From a bacterium (lineage in GTDB: Bacteria; Armatimonadota; JACIXR01): a stretch of DNA of 64,000 nt. Numbering within the stretch: position 1 is the stretch's first letter; each line of letters opens with the position of its first letter. The stretch spans positions 339,143 through 403,142 of the forward strand of contig JACIXR010000001.1 in NCBI GenBank assembly GCA_014360495.1, in the 5' to 3' direction. The translations under genes and the position numbers were made by a program. Of the stretch, positions 18,506 through 26,644 are shown piece after piece. Under the pieces are notes generated by a model. That model was not told where the DNA came from and did not search any database. It saw only the letters and a program-made list of their open reading frames with translations.

Positions 18506-20032
18506 CTATCGCCTCACATTCTCCACCTTGATTGTATGGACAATCCAGAAAGGATACTTCCTTTCAGGAGTGAAAGCCTTCTCGCTTCCTATCGCCACCA
18601 TTATCTCCTGACAAGAGGGATAATGAACCCACACCAAATCTCCCCTCTGCAGAGTCGTCCAATAATAAGTTACCTCTATCACATCCCCTTGAAGAGGAGG
18701 GTTTTGAGGATTGAAAGTGATTATTGCTTTATCATAATCAATTGTATACTCATAAAGCCTATTCCCTGAAACATCAACATAAGTTTGCGGATTTACATCC
18801 ACCCTCTTGCAGGTCACCCCATTTACTTTCACGACCTCGGAACGAAGGAGGAGATAAGCATTGGGAATGGGTTGATTGGAGACGGGGTCAGAGGGAGCGG
18901 GGATGGAATAGGTATAGCTTATTCCATCCGCTGGTATGGTCCTCTGCGCCCAGAAAGCGAAGTTCACCATTCCTCTGCGGGAATCCCAGGTGAGATATCT
19001 CTGCAGGACATCAGCCCAAGGAGAGGCGGGATTGGATGGGTCAGTTATCCAGGAATCGTAATCGTATATCCAGGTTCCGCTTCCTCCATCCCAATGCATA
19101 ACAACTACATGAGGCCAATCTGAATAGGGATTGGGATAAATCTGCTTCAATAATTGCGTGTTGTCGTTTTGTATTCCCGCCCAAAGTCCGAGGCTGGCGA
19201 TATAAGTATAGGAGCCTGAGGGAGCGGAGAGGACTTCTTGAACGAAGCGAGGGAGGAAGGATAGGAGGGGAGTGAAATGATAAACGCCGTTCGCATCCTG
19301 CCAGACATCAACCACATCCAAGTCGGGTGGAGTAAGGGAAACGGCGTTTTTCTTCCAATGATACATATATGTCTTCCCGTCGGGGGCAGTGTTTAAATCA
19401 TAAAAGAAGTCCTGGTTTCTCCAATTAGCGAACCTCGGGTCATTGGGATTGAATTCTACCTTGTAGAGAGTGAAGAGATTGTAGGCTGAGCCAATCCGAA
19501 GCTCCACATTCTCATACGGTCTGACAGCTGTATAATCCTTTAGATTATCATCCCATACCCCCGGCTCTCTCAATCCGATGAAGAAGCGAGTAATCGTTGA
19601 TTTCGAAGTGAGGGGACGATGGAGGCGGAGATGGAGAGTTGATTGGTCGCTGTTCCCGCAATTGGGACAGGTATAAGGAGGAGACGGCTCAAAAGTTGGA
19701 TAAGGGGTAACGCTTCCACAAATTTCGCAATAAAGTTCTTTCATTGGTAAAACAAGGTCAAGCTTCGCATACGGTGCCCAGATGTAGTTCCCCTGTGGGT
19801 CTATGCCAATAACTATGGGGGAGGAAGGGTCAAAGGCATTGATAGCCGTGGGAACTTCCTTTTTAAATCTCTCTGCTAAATCCTTCGCCGCATCCTGCAG
19901 GGCAACGTACATATTTGCCTCTCTTATTGACCTCAAAGAAGATGATACGGGAATGAAGAGAATGCCCAAGAGCACGACGAAGATGGCAATCGCGGTTAGA
20001 AGCTCTATCAAGGTAAAGCCCTTCTTCCTCAT
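18506..20032 (-). CDS. PilW/PulJ-like pseudopilin with an inserted zinc ribbon
   Basis: A 508-aa protein with a perfect type IV prepilin N-terminus ([20 protein letters not shown]; cleavage after Gly5, Glu at mature position 5). Residues 102-125 hold two CxxC knuckles (CEIC and CPNC) separated by 16 residues, a rubredoxin-like zinc ribbon that is unusual in an extracytoplasmic pseudopilin. The remaining sequence is beta-rich and unrecognised, and much longer than normal PilW (about 200-350 aa). It starts 4 nt after the PilV-like gene. Confidence 0.8.
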   Translation of the reverse strand: MRKKGFTLIELLTAIAIFVVLLGILFIPVSSSLRSIREANMYVALQDAAKDLAERFKKEVPTAINAFDPSSPIVIGIDPQGNYIWAPYAKLDLVLPMKELYCEICGSVTPYPTFEPSPPYTCPNCGNSDQSTLHLRLHRPLTSKSTITRFFIGLREPGVWDDNLKDYTAVRPYENVELRIGSAYNLFTLYKVEFNPNDPRFANWRNQDFFYDLNTAPDGKTYMYHWKKNAVSLTPPDLDVVDVWQDANGVYHFTPLLSFLPRFVQEVLSAPSGSYTYIASLGLWAGIQNDNTQLLKQIYPNPYSDWPHVVVMHWDGGSGTWIYDYDSWITDPSNPASPWADVLQRYLTWDSRRGMVNFAFWAQRTIPADGISYTYSIPAPSDPVSNQPIPNAYLLLRSEVVKVNGVTCKRVDVNPQTYVDVSGNRLYEYTIDYDKAIITFNPQNPPLQGDVIEVTYYWTTLQRGDLVWVHYPSCQEIMVAIGSEKAFTPERKYPFWIVHTIKVENVRR

Positions 20033-20036
20033 CTTC

Positions 20037-21551
20037 TCACCTCCCCGATGTAAGGACCGTATCCAAATCTAGCTTTCGCCAGCGCTCCGCCGGCGTCTTC
20101 CAAGCCACCCGCACCTTCAAAGATGCCCCCACAACCTTTATAACGCTCAAAACCGGTTGTCCCTTCAATTCCACTATGTAATCGTAGGCAGGGTCTTGGT
20201 CATCTATCCCCGCCCCAGTTTCGGGAACCCTCGTTATCGTTCCCCACTCACCGACCACCTTTTGGGGATTATTGGGGTCGCCAAACCAGTAATCCACAAG
20301 GACTGTCTTCCCCTTCTCGCAGGGAGTGAAATATAAGCACCATCGTCCTGTTTGTGGGTTTAGGGTCAATTGATATTCCCGCCAACTTATAGAGAGATTG
20401 GGTGCCAATCTATAATTTGTTGCGGCTTTTTGGATGGAGAGAGGAAAATCCTTGCTTGGACGATAGAATATCTTCACCCTCTTGCCCGCATCGTTGGGAT
20501 AATTGAAAGTTAGAACGCCATCCTTGCCAACCACAACTCTATCAGGAGGATTGCAAGGAGGATTCGCTCTCTCATCAAATATAACCTCACCAGTTGTCGC
20601 ATCAAGGATAAGAATACCCGGGTAGGTTGGGTCTAATTCGTGGAGGTTGGCGAAAGTGAGGCGTGTATCCGCGGGAAGTGTGAAGGGCAACTGCCTCGTT
20701 TCCCTCAATATTCGCCAATCCATGACTTGATAGTCCACCCTTGCACTCCTAATGAACCTGCGAGAGAGGGGATTGAGTGCAACCAATCCCCTGTAAAAAT
20801 CCAAAATCTTGAACTCATAGGGGTTATCGCTGAAGTTATTCGCTCCGATGTTCAACAATGTAATCGCCACCGTCTCGCTGAACCAATCAACGGGATGTCC
20901 AAGGAGGCATCCCTGGGGATGGTCAGTAGCGTAGGGAGAATTAGCGGGCACATAAAGGATTTCATCTACTACATCGTGAGCCTTTCCCTGAGCATCCCTA
21001 TATGTGTAATCAACTTTAAACCAGCGGTCAAAGGGCTGAGGGGCGAAGGCGATCAAGCCTGTGTCGTAATCTATAAGATATTGATTAGCTTGAAGGTATG
21101 CTATGTCGTCGGGGAGGCTTGGGTCTCCCTCCGCCCTTTCCAAGGGGGTGGAATAGACAACGATTCCCCAGTTGGGGTCAGCGGGAGCGAAGCGAAGGAG
21201 GTAATAAGAAGCCCAGCCTGCCTCTCCACCCGTTGGAGCAGGAATGGAGAAAGGCTCACCGTAGATGAGGCGGAAAAGGTCTGGGTCGGCGTCGTCGGGA
21301 TTGGCTGTAAGGAGAATTTCGCCGGGAACCTGGGGGTTGGTAGCCGCTATAGCGTCAGGCAGGTCTCCCGGATTGGCTATCAAGGAGGAAAGTTGGGTTT
21401 TAGCTAAGGAGGAAGCCAAAGTGACTTGCTCTCCGTATCTTATCCCCTTCATACCTCCGGGGAAGACTCGCAGGACATAGACCATCCCCACAACAAAAAC
21501 CGCTATGGCAACGAGCATCTCAAGTAAGGTAACGCCCTTTCTTCTCATCAT
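20037..21551 (-). CDS. PilV/PulI-like pseudopilin, large
   Basis: A 504-aa protein with a prepilin signal MMRRKGVTLLEMLVAIAVFV: cleavage expected after Gly6, mature Val-Thr-Leu-Leu-Glu. The next segment (EQVTLASSLAKTQLSSLIAN) matches the amphipathic helix of PilV/PulI-type minor pseudopilins. The exposed part is beta-rich with no recognised domain and is more than twice the usual family size. Its ATG overlaps the stop of the major-type pseudopilin gene by 4 nt (ATGA), indicating translational coupling. Confidence 0.8.
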   Translation of the reverse strand: MMRRKGVTLLEMLVAIAVFVVGMVYVLRVFPGGMKGIRYGEQVTLASSLAKTQLSSLIANPGDLPDAIAATNPQVPGEILLTANPDDADPDLFRLIYGEPFSIPAPTGGEAGWASYYLLRFAPADPNWGIVVYSTPLERAEGDPSLPDDIAYLQANQYLIDYDTGLIAFAPQPFDRWFKVDYTYRDAQGKAHDVVDEILYVPANSPYATDHPQGCLLGHPVDWFSETVAITLLNIGANNFSDNPYEFKILDFYRGLVALNPLSRRFIRSARVDYQVMDWRILRETRQLPFTLPADTRLTFANLHELDPTYPGILILDATTGEVIFDERANPPCNPPDRVVVGKDGVLTFNYPNDAGKRVKIFYRPSKDFPLSIQKAATNYRLAPNLSISWREYQLTLNPQTGRWCLYFTPCEKGKTVLVDYWFGDPNNPQKVVGEWGTITRVPETGAGIDDQDPAYDYIVELKGQPVLSVIKVVGASLKVRVAWKTPAERWRKLDLDTVLTSGR

Positions 21552-22297
21552 CTCCTCCTCGGTTCAATGAGCCAGGGGGCATATAGCCCCGTTGACTGGT
21601 CAACTATCATCAGCTCGCTCGTCTCCCTCACCTCGGTATGACCATCCAAGAAGAGAACGATATCCTTGCTTCCCGGGCGAGGCAATCCGTTGTCATCCAA
21701 ATCCCTATGAGAATAACACCAAGTTATGACCGTGGAATTCAAAGGCTCCTTTGCGTAGAGCTGTTTGTTGAAGTTAGTGTCATTGGAATCTTGCGTCCGC
21801 ACTCTCATATAAGTGGAAACGCCCAAAAGAGGGTCAATTGAGACATAATCAAAATAATAGGGGTCAAGGTAATAAGCCCCGTTGTTCTCAACGATGGGTT
21901 TATCGTGCTGGATATTCGCCGGGCAGTGAAACTCGCTTGCAAAGATTGGATATCTTCCCTTTCGCGAGATAATCCTTCTCGCCTCATCTGGGTCGTTTAA
22001 GGGTAATCCAGAATAACCGTAAGCAACCAAATTCACCAACTCGTCGCTGTGTAAAGCCAAGAGTCCCAAATCAACAACCTGACCACTCTGCAGAGTAATT
22101 TTAGCCTCGGGATATGTGCCAGTATCAAGATAAAACATCCTCAAGGCATGGTAAATCTTTTGCAGATTCGCCACGCATTGTTGTTTATACACGGATTCCC
22201 TAAGCCCTTTAAAAACGGGCAGAAGAATGGCGCTGAGCAAGGCGATTATGCCCAGCACAACAAGCATCTCAACGAGAGTAAACCCTCTCTTTTTCAT
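21548..22297 (-). CDS. PulG/PilE-like pseudopilin with DGH tail motif
   Basis: A 249-aa pseudopilin starting MKKRGFTLVEMLVVLGIIAL, with cleavage expected after Gly5. Downstream are QQCVANLQKIYHALRMFYLD and a C-terminal IVLFLDGHTEV, the DGH tail of DUF1559/H-x9-DG-type prepilins. An upstream in-frame start (22336) exists, but GGAGG lies 7 nt before the ATG at 22297 and the mature prepilin motif then falls at the usual place. It is the first gene of the six-gene operon and is probably the shaft subunit or FimU-like initiator. Confidence 0.85.
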   Translation of the reverse strand: MKKRGFTLVEMLVVLGIIALLSAILLPVFKGLRESVYKQQCVANLQKIYHALRMFYLDTGTYPEAKITLQSGQVVDLGLLALHSDELVNLVAYGYSGLPLNDPDEARRIISRKGRYPIFASEFHCPANIQHDKPIVENNGAYYLDPYYFDYVSIDPLLGVSTYMRVRTQDSNDTNFNKQLYAKEPLNSTVITWCYSHRDLDDNGLPRPGSKDIVLFLDGHTEVRETSELMIVDQSTGLYAPWLIEPRRR

Positions 22298-22324
22298 CTT
22301 CGTTCCTCCATATATTTTGACATA

Positions 22325-22353
22325 ATTATCCCTCAAAATGTTCCCAAACGCAA
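22325..22353 (-). promoter_or_regulatory. Predicted promoter of the pseudopilin operon
   Basis: Minus-strand TTGCGT (22353-22348), 17-nt spacer, GATAAT (22330-22325), about 20 nt upstream of the GGAGG of the PulG-like gene. Confidence 0.5.
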
Positions 22354-22428
22354 TATCTTGCTACTTCTTTTTTATTTTACATTGCCTAACTTTACATTCT
22401 CTTTAAAAATTTTATAGGAGGTGTTCTT

Positions 22429-23553
22429 ATGAACGCAAGAGAAAGATTTTTGAGGACTATAGCCTTCCAACCAGTCGACCGCTATCCTTATTTTGAGCTG
22501 GGCATCTGGGGACAGACCTATGAGAGATGGCTTCAAGAGGGCTTGAAGGAGGAGGAATTGGCTGGTGATTGGTTCAGGGGTGAGCCCAAGTTCGCTATGC
22601 TTGATAAAAGGGACTTCATTCCTTTGGATATGGGTCCTATCCCCGGCTTCGACCAAATCATTGAAGAAGATGAAAGATATATAATCTTCATTGATAGATG
22701 GGGACAGAAGCATAGAGCTTTGAAGGAGGGAACGGTTAGAGGAACTCGCCTCTGTATGGATACCTATATGGATTTCTTCGTGAAAAAGAGGGAAGATTTC
22801 CTGGAATTCAAAAAGCGTTTCAACCCCAAGGACCCCAACCGCTACCCAAGGAATTGGGAGGAATTGAAGAGGAAATGGCAAAATAGGGACTATCCCCTAT
22901 ATCTCACCGAGAATTGCGGATTCGCTGGGCTTTATTGGAATTTGCGCCAGATGATGGGAACGGAAAATCTTTCCTATGCCTTTTATGACCAGCCCAATCT
23001 AATCCACGAAATTCTTGATTGGATGGTTGAGTTCTTCATCCAAACAACGGAGAAGGCGTTGACCGAATTGGAGATAGATGCCTTCACCTTCAACGAAGAC
23101 TTCGCCTTCAAAAACGGACCCCTGATTTCCCCAAGGATTTACAAGGAGTTCTTCCTTCCCCGACATAAAGCAATATCCGAATATCTGAGGAAACATGGTG
23201 TTAAAGTGATCGAGTTGGACAGCGATGGGAACACTGAGCCCCTGATTCCCCTTTTGATAGAGGCGGGGATAAATTGTCATTGGCCTTTGGAGTCAGCTGC
23301 TGGTATGGACCCAGTGAAATTGAGGAAGGAATATGGGAAGGATTTAGCCTTTATGGGAGGAATTGATAAGAGGGAATTGGCAAAGGATAAAAGGGCTATA
23401 GAAGAAGAGCTGAGGAGGAAGGTGTTGCCCATTTTAGAAAGCGGAGGCTATGTACCGACGGTTGACCACACTGTTCCTCCAGAGGTTCCCTTGGAGAATT
23501 TTCTCTATTATCTTGAGCTGAAGAGAAGGATAGCCGAGAAGGGAGCGATTTAG
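22429..23553 (+). CDS. Uroporphyrinogen decarboxylase family protein (not canonical HemE)
   Basis: A 374-aa URO-D superfamily TIM barrel: MNARERFLRTIAFQPVDRYP at the N-terminus, then ELDSDGNTEPLIPLLIEAG, GMDPVKLRKEYGKDLAFMGG and IDKRELAK, in the family order. The HSDG/HCDG element of MtaA/CmuA methyltransferases reads LDSDG here, so zinc-dependent corrinoid methyl transfer is doubtful. The family is often multi-copy in Armatimonadota and related groups; the substrate is unknown. An excellent AGGAGGTG lies 7 nt before the ATG. Transcribed divergently from the pseudopilin operon. Confidence 0.85.
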   Translation: MNARERFLRTIAFQPVDRYPYFELGIWGQTYERWLQEGLKEEELAGDWFRGEPKFAMLDKRDFIPLDMGPIPGFDQIIEEDERYIIFIDRWGQKHRALKEGTVRGTRLCMDTYMDFFVKKREDFLEFKKRFNPKDPNRYPRNWEELKRKWQNRDYPLYLTENCGFAGLYWNLRQMMGTENLSYAFYDQPNLIHEILDWMVEFFIQTTEKALTELEIDAFTFNEDFAFKNGPLISPRIYKEFFLPRHKAISEYLRKHGVKVIELDSDGNTEPLIPLLIEAGINCHWPLESAAGMDPVKLRKEYGKDLAFMGGIDKRELAKDKRAIEEELRRKVLPILESGGYVPTVDHTVPPEVPLENFLYYLELKRRIAEKGAI

Positions 23554-23653
23554 AAAAACTAATAGGTCGCAATGACAGAGATGGCTTCGTCCCTTTGCTC
23601 CTCTCTGTGCCAAAAGGCTTCGCTTTTCGCATTAAAAAGCTTATATCTGTCTT

Positions 23654-26350
23654 CTAAACTTGCCTTCTCTTCTCCCTAATCCTTCCTATTAACTTATCAA
23701 GCTCTATCAAGAAGAAAATAGTGGAGGAAACAACTACGCATAGGAGAAGTTGATTTAAATCAAGTGGAAGGGTTTTGAAGAATTTCTGCAATATGGGAAT
23801 ATAAATTACGCTGAGTTGTAAAATCACTGTTGATAAAACAGCGAGTATCAATGAAGGATTGGAGAAAAAGCCGATTGTGAAAACGGAATGTTTTTCCGAC
23901 CTTATAGCCAAGACATTTGCCATCTGGAAAAATGCGAGTGTGGTGAAGGCAATCGTTCTCGCAAGCTCAAGGCTTTCCCTTGAGAAATAATGGAATAGAA
24001 GAAGCGTGCAGACGCTCATCCACAATCCACCAAGGAATATATGGCGTGCCATTCCACCGGAGAAGATGCTCTCCTTCGGGTCTCTTGGCGGGCGCTTCAT
24101 CACCTCGGGCTCGGGCGGCTCAACCCCCAATGCTATCGCCGGCAAGCCATCAGTTAGGAGGTTTATCCAAAGGATTTGGATTGGCAAAACGGGAAGTGGG
24201 AAATTCAATATAATGGAGAAAAAGAGGGTGAGGACTTCTCCGAAATTGGTGGTTAAGATATAGCGAATGAACTTCCTTATGTTATCATAAATCATCCTTC
24301 CTTCCTTTACAGCGGACACTATTGTTGCGAAGTTATCGTCCAATAAAATCATATCCGCTGTTTCCTTTGCAACATCTGTTCCCGTTATCCCCATCGCCAC
24401 CCCTATATCAGCCTCCTTTAAAGCAGGAGCATCGTTCACGCCGTCGCCAGTTGTTGCGGTTATATAGCCATCTTCCTTCAAAAGCCTCACTATCCTCAGC
24501 TTCTCCTCGGGGGAAACTCTCGCGAAGACCTTCGTTGAGAGGAGCCGTTCCTTCAGTTCCTCATCGCTCATCTTCTCCAAATCTCTGCCGGTTAACACAT
24601 CGGAGCCGTTTTGTTGCAAGCCTATCCCCTTAGCTATTGCCGAAGCGGTTGCTGGCTGGTCTCCCGTTATCATTATCGGCTCTATACCCGCTTCTCTGCA
24701 AATCCTTATCGCCTCGGGTGCCTCGGGACGAGCTGGGTCAACTATCCCCACAAAGCCCAAATATATCAGCTCTTTCTCTATCTCCTCAGCGCTAAATGAG
24801 GGAAGCTCGCCTTCTTTTATCTCCTTGTAGGCAACGCCCAAAATCCTTATTCCCTTACTTGCGAATTCCTCGCTTAACTTCAGTATCTCCTGCCTTTTCT
24901 CCTCGTTAAGCTCAACAATCTTTCCCTGCTCATAAATCCTGTTAGAAATGGAGAGTATCCCTTCCAAAGCTCCCTTGACGAAAACTATATAGCCCTCGGG
25001 TGTCTTATGGATTGTGCTCATCCTTTTACGCCGTGAATCAAAGGAGATTTCCCCTATTCTGGGAAGCTGTTTCTCCAAATCCTCCTTCAAAAACCCTCCC
25101 TTCCCAGAAGCGGAAAGCAACGCTCCCTCAGTTGGGTCGCCTATCACCCGCCACCCATCTTTATTCTTCACTAAATGGGCATCGTTGCAGAGAGCGATTG
25201 CCTTCAAAAGAAGCTGTAGATGCTCATCGGAAGAAGGGGAGATTTCCTCGCCATTTAGAAGAAACTTTCCTTCAGGGGCATATCCGGTTCCGGTCACCTT
25301 AACTATCTTATCATTAATATGGATGATCTCAAGGAACATTTTGTTTTGGGTAAGAGTGCCAGTTTTATCCGAGCAGATGTGGGTGACGCAACCGAGGGTT
25401 TCTACAGCGCTCAATTTTCTCACAAGTGCATTTCTCCTCGCCATCCTCCTCGCGCCCAGGGCAAGGGAGATTGTTATAACTATAGGCAATCCCTCTGGAA
25501 TAGCGGCAACTGCGAGGCTAACAGCGGTGAGAAACATAAGGCGAGGTGGTTTTCCCTCCAAGACGCCCAAGATGAGGATGAGGGCACAGATAGAGAGAGC
25601 TCCGATAGCGAGCCATTTCCCCACTTGCTCCATTTTCTCCTGAAGGGGTGTTTTCCTCTCCTCGCTCTCTTGGATAAGCTTGGTTATCTTCCCCATTTCG
25701 GTCTGCATTCCTGTATTGAAAACCACCGCCTTCCCATGCCCCGATGTGATTATCGTTCCGCTGAAAACTAGGTTGGAGCGTTCGGTTAGGGGAACACTTT
25801 CATCTGGAATCGGCTCGGCGTTTTTCTCAACTGGCAGGGATTCACCTGAGAGGGAGGATTCGTCAACTTGGAGATTGATTGCTTCTATCAATCTAGCATC
25901 TGCGGGAACTATCATTCCTGTTTCAAGGAGGATGATGTCGCCGGGGACGATTTGTGTTGAAGGGATTTCCTTTATTTGTCCATCCCTGAGCACCCTCGCA
26001 AAGGGAGTAGCCATTCTCTTTAAGGCTTGGACGGCTTTCTCCGCCCTATACTCTTGGATGAAGCCCATCAGGGCGTTGAGGATGAGGACAGCCATTATGA
26101 CGGTGAAATCGGTTATTTCACCTGTCGCGAGGGAGATTACAGCGGCGGCGAGGAGGACTATAATGAGCAGGTCGGCGAATTGGCGGAGGAAAATCAAAAG
26201 GGGATGGCGATGTCTCTCCTCCTTTAGCTCATTTGGACCATAAAGGAGGAGTCTTCTTTGCGCTTCCCCCTCCGTTAGCCCCGCCTCTTCGTCAGTTTGC
26301 AATAGATTGAGGACTTCCTCTTTTGAGAGTTGATAAATCTCTTTTTGCAT
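23654..26350 (-). CDS. P2A-type cation-transporting ATPase (Ca2+/Mn2+ pump)
   Basis: An 898-aa P-type ATPase of full length. N-terminal domain YQLSKEEVLNLLQTDEEAGL, actuator SGESLPVEK, phosphorylation site CSDKTGTLTQNK, hinge TGDGVNDAPALK. TM4 has AAIPEGLPIVI, TM5 has TTNFGEVL and TM6 has INLLTDGLPAIALG, conserving the N/E and N/T/D ligands of SERCA site II. The TM8 region has AFFQMANVLAIRSE, lacking the SERCA site-I Glu, so one ion per cycle is likely as in PMR1/SPCA pumps. It would export Ca2+ or Mn2+ across the inner membrane. The ATG lies 11 nt after the CCA of tRNA-Lys and has no ribosome binding site. Confidence 0.93.
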   Translation of the reverse strand: MQKEIYQLSKEEVLNLLQTDEEAGLTEGEAQRRLLLYGPNELKEERHRHPLLIFLRQFADLLIIVLLAAAVISLATGEITDFTVIMAVLILNALMGFIQEYRAEKAVQALKRMATPFARVLRDGQIKEIPSTQIVPGDIILLETGMIVPADARLIEAINLQVDESSLSGESLPVEKNAEPIPDESVPLTERSNLVFSGTIITSGHGKAVVFNTGMQTEMGKITKLIQESEERKTPLQEKMEQVGKWLAIGALSICALILILGVLEGKPPRLMFLTAVSLAVAAIPEGLPIVITISLALGARRMARRNALVRKLSAVETLGCVTHICSDKTGTLTQNKMFLEIIHINDKIVKVTGTGYAPEGKFLLNGEEISPSSDEHLQLLLKAIALCNDAHLVKNKDGWRVIGDPTEGALLSASGKGGFLKEDLEKQLPRIGEISFDSRRKRMSTIHKTPEGYIVFVKGALEGILSISNRIYEQGKIVELNEEKRQEILKLSEEFASKGIRILGVAYKEIKEGELPSFSAEEIEKELIYLGFVGIVDPARPEAPEAIRICREAGIEPIMITGDQPATASAIAKGIGLQQNGSDVLTGRDLEKMSDEELKERLLSTKVFARVSPEEKLRIVRLLKEDGYITATTGDGVNDAPALKEADIGVAMGITGTDVAKETADMILLDDNFATIVSAVKEGRMIYDNIRKFIRYILTTNFGEVLTLFFSIILNFPLPVLPIQILWINLLTDGLPAIALGVEPPEPEVMKRPPRDPKESIFSGGMARHIFLGGLWMSVCTLLLFHYFSRESLELARTIAFTTLAFFQMANVLAIRSEKHSVFTIGFFSNPSLILAVLSTVILQLSVIYIPILQKFFKTLPLDLNQLLLCVVVSSTIFFLIELDKLIGRIREKRRQV

Positions 26351-26361
26351 TTGGGATTAGG

Positions 26362-26438
26362 TGGTGGGCCGAGCAGGATTCGAACCCGCGACCAAGGGAT
26401 TAAGAGTCCCCTGCTCTACCGGACTGAGCTATCGGCCC
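26362..26438 (-). tRNA. tRNA-Lys (anticodon CUU), CCA encoded
   Basis: The minus strand folds as a full cloverleaf: acceptor GGGCCGA pairs with TCGGCCC, anticodon loop CTCTTAA gives CUU, T-loop TTCGAAT, discriminator A, then an encoded CCA (26364-26362). It lies 8 nt downstream of tRNA-Arg and is probably cotranscribed with it. Confidence 0.95.
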
Positions 26439-26446
26439 GAACCGAA

Positions 26447-26524
26447 TGGCGCGCCCAGCAGGATTCGAACCCGCAACCCGCTGCTTAGAAGGCAGCCGCT
26501 CTATCCTGGTTGAGCTATGGGCGC
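26447..26524 (-). tRNA. tRNA-Arg (anticodon UCU), CCA encoded
   Basis: Acceptor GCGCCCA pairs with TGGGCGC, anticodon stem GCTGC/GCAGC with loop CTTCTAA gives UCU, T-loop TTCGAAT, discriminator G, then an encoded CCA (26449-26447). A near-consensus promoter lies 13 nt upstream. Confidence 0.95.
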
Positions 26525-26537
26525 TTCCGCTAAACTT

Positions 26538-26566
26538 ATTATAACTTTCCTTCCTCTAATAGTCAA
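26538..26566 (-). promoter_or_regulatory. Strong promoter for the tRNA-Arg, tRNA-Lys (and ATPase) unit
   Basis: Minus-strand TTGACT (26566-26561), 17-nt spacer, TATAAT (26543-26538). No terminator is visible between the tRNAs and the ATPase gene, so read-through is likely. Confidence 0.8.
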
Positions 26567-26644
26567 CCAAAGTTGTATAATTCCCTGACATTTTAGCTCC
26601 TTGTAAGACTTCCCATATTGATTGACTACCAACTCGGTCGGGAA

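Noticed and set aside
20640..21407. 255-aa plus-strand ORF opposite the PilV-like gene
   Set aside because: The minus-strand frame has a prepilin signal, coupled start and neighbours; the plus-strand frame has no ribosome binding site or recognisable motif.
23600..23640. Terminator between the URO-D and ATPase genes
   Set aside because: The AAAAG-GCTTCG-CTTTT hairpin has a short stem with a mismatch and no T-run on either strand.
26362..26524. tRNA genes as an integration (att) site
   Set aside because: No integrase, no duplicated tRNA 3' end nearby, and the neighbours are ordinary genes.
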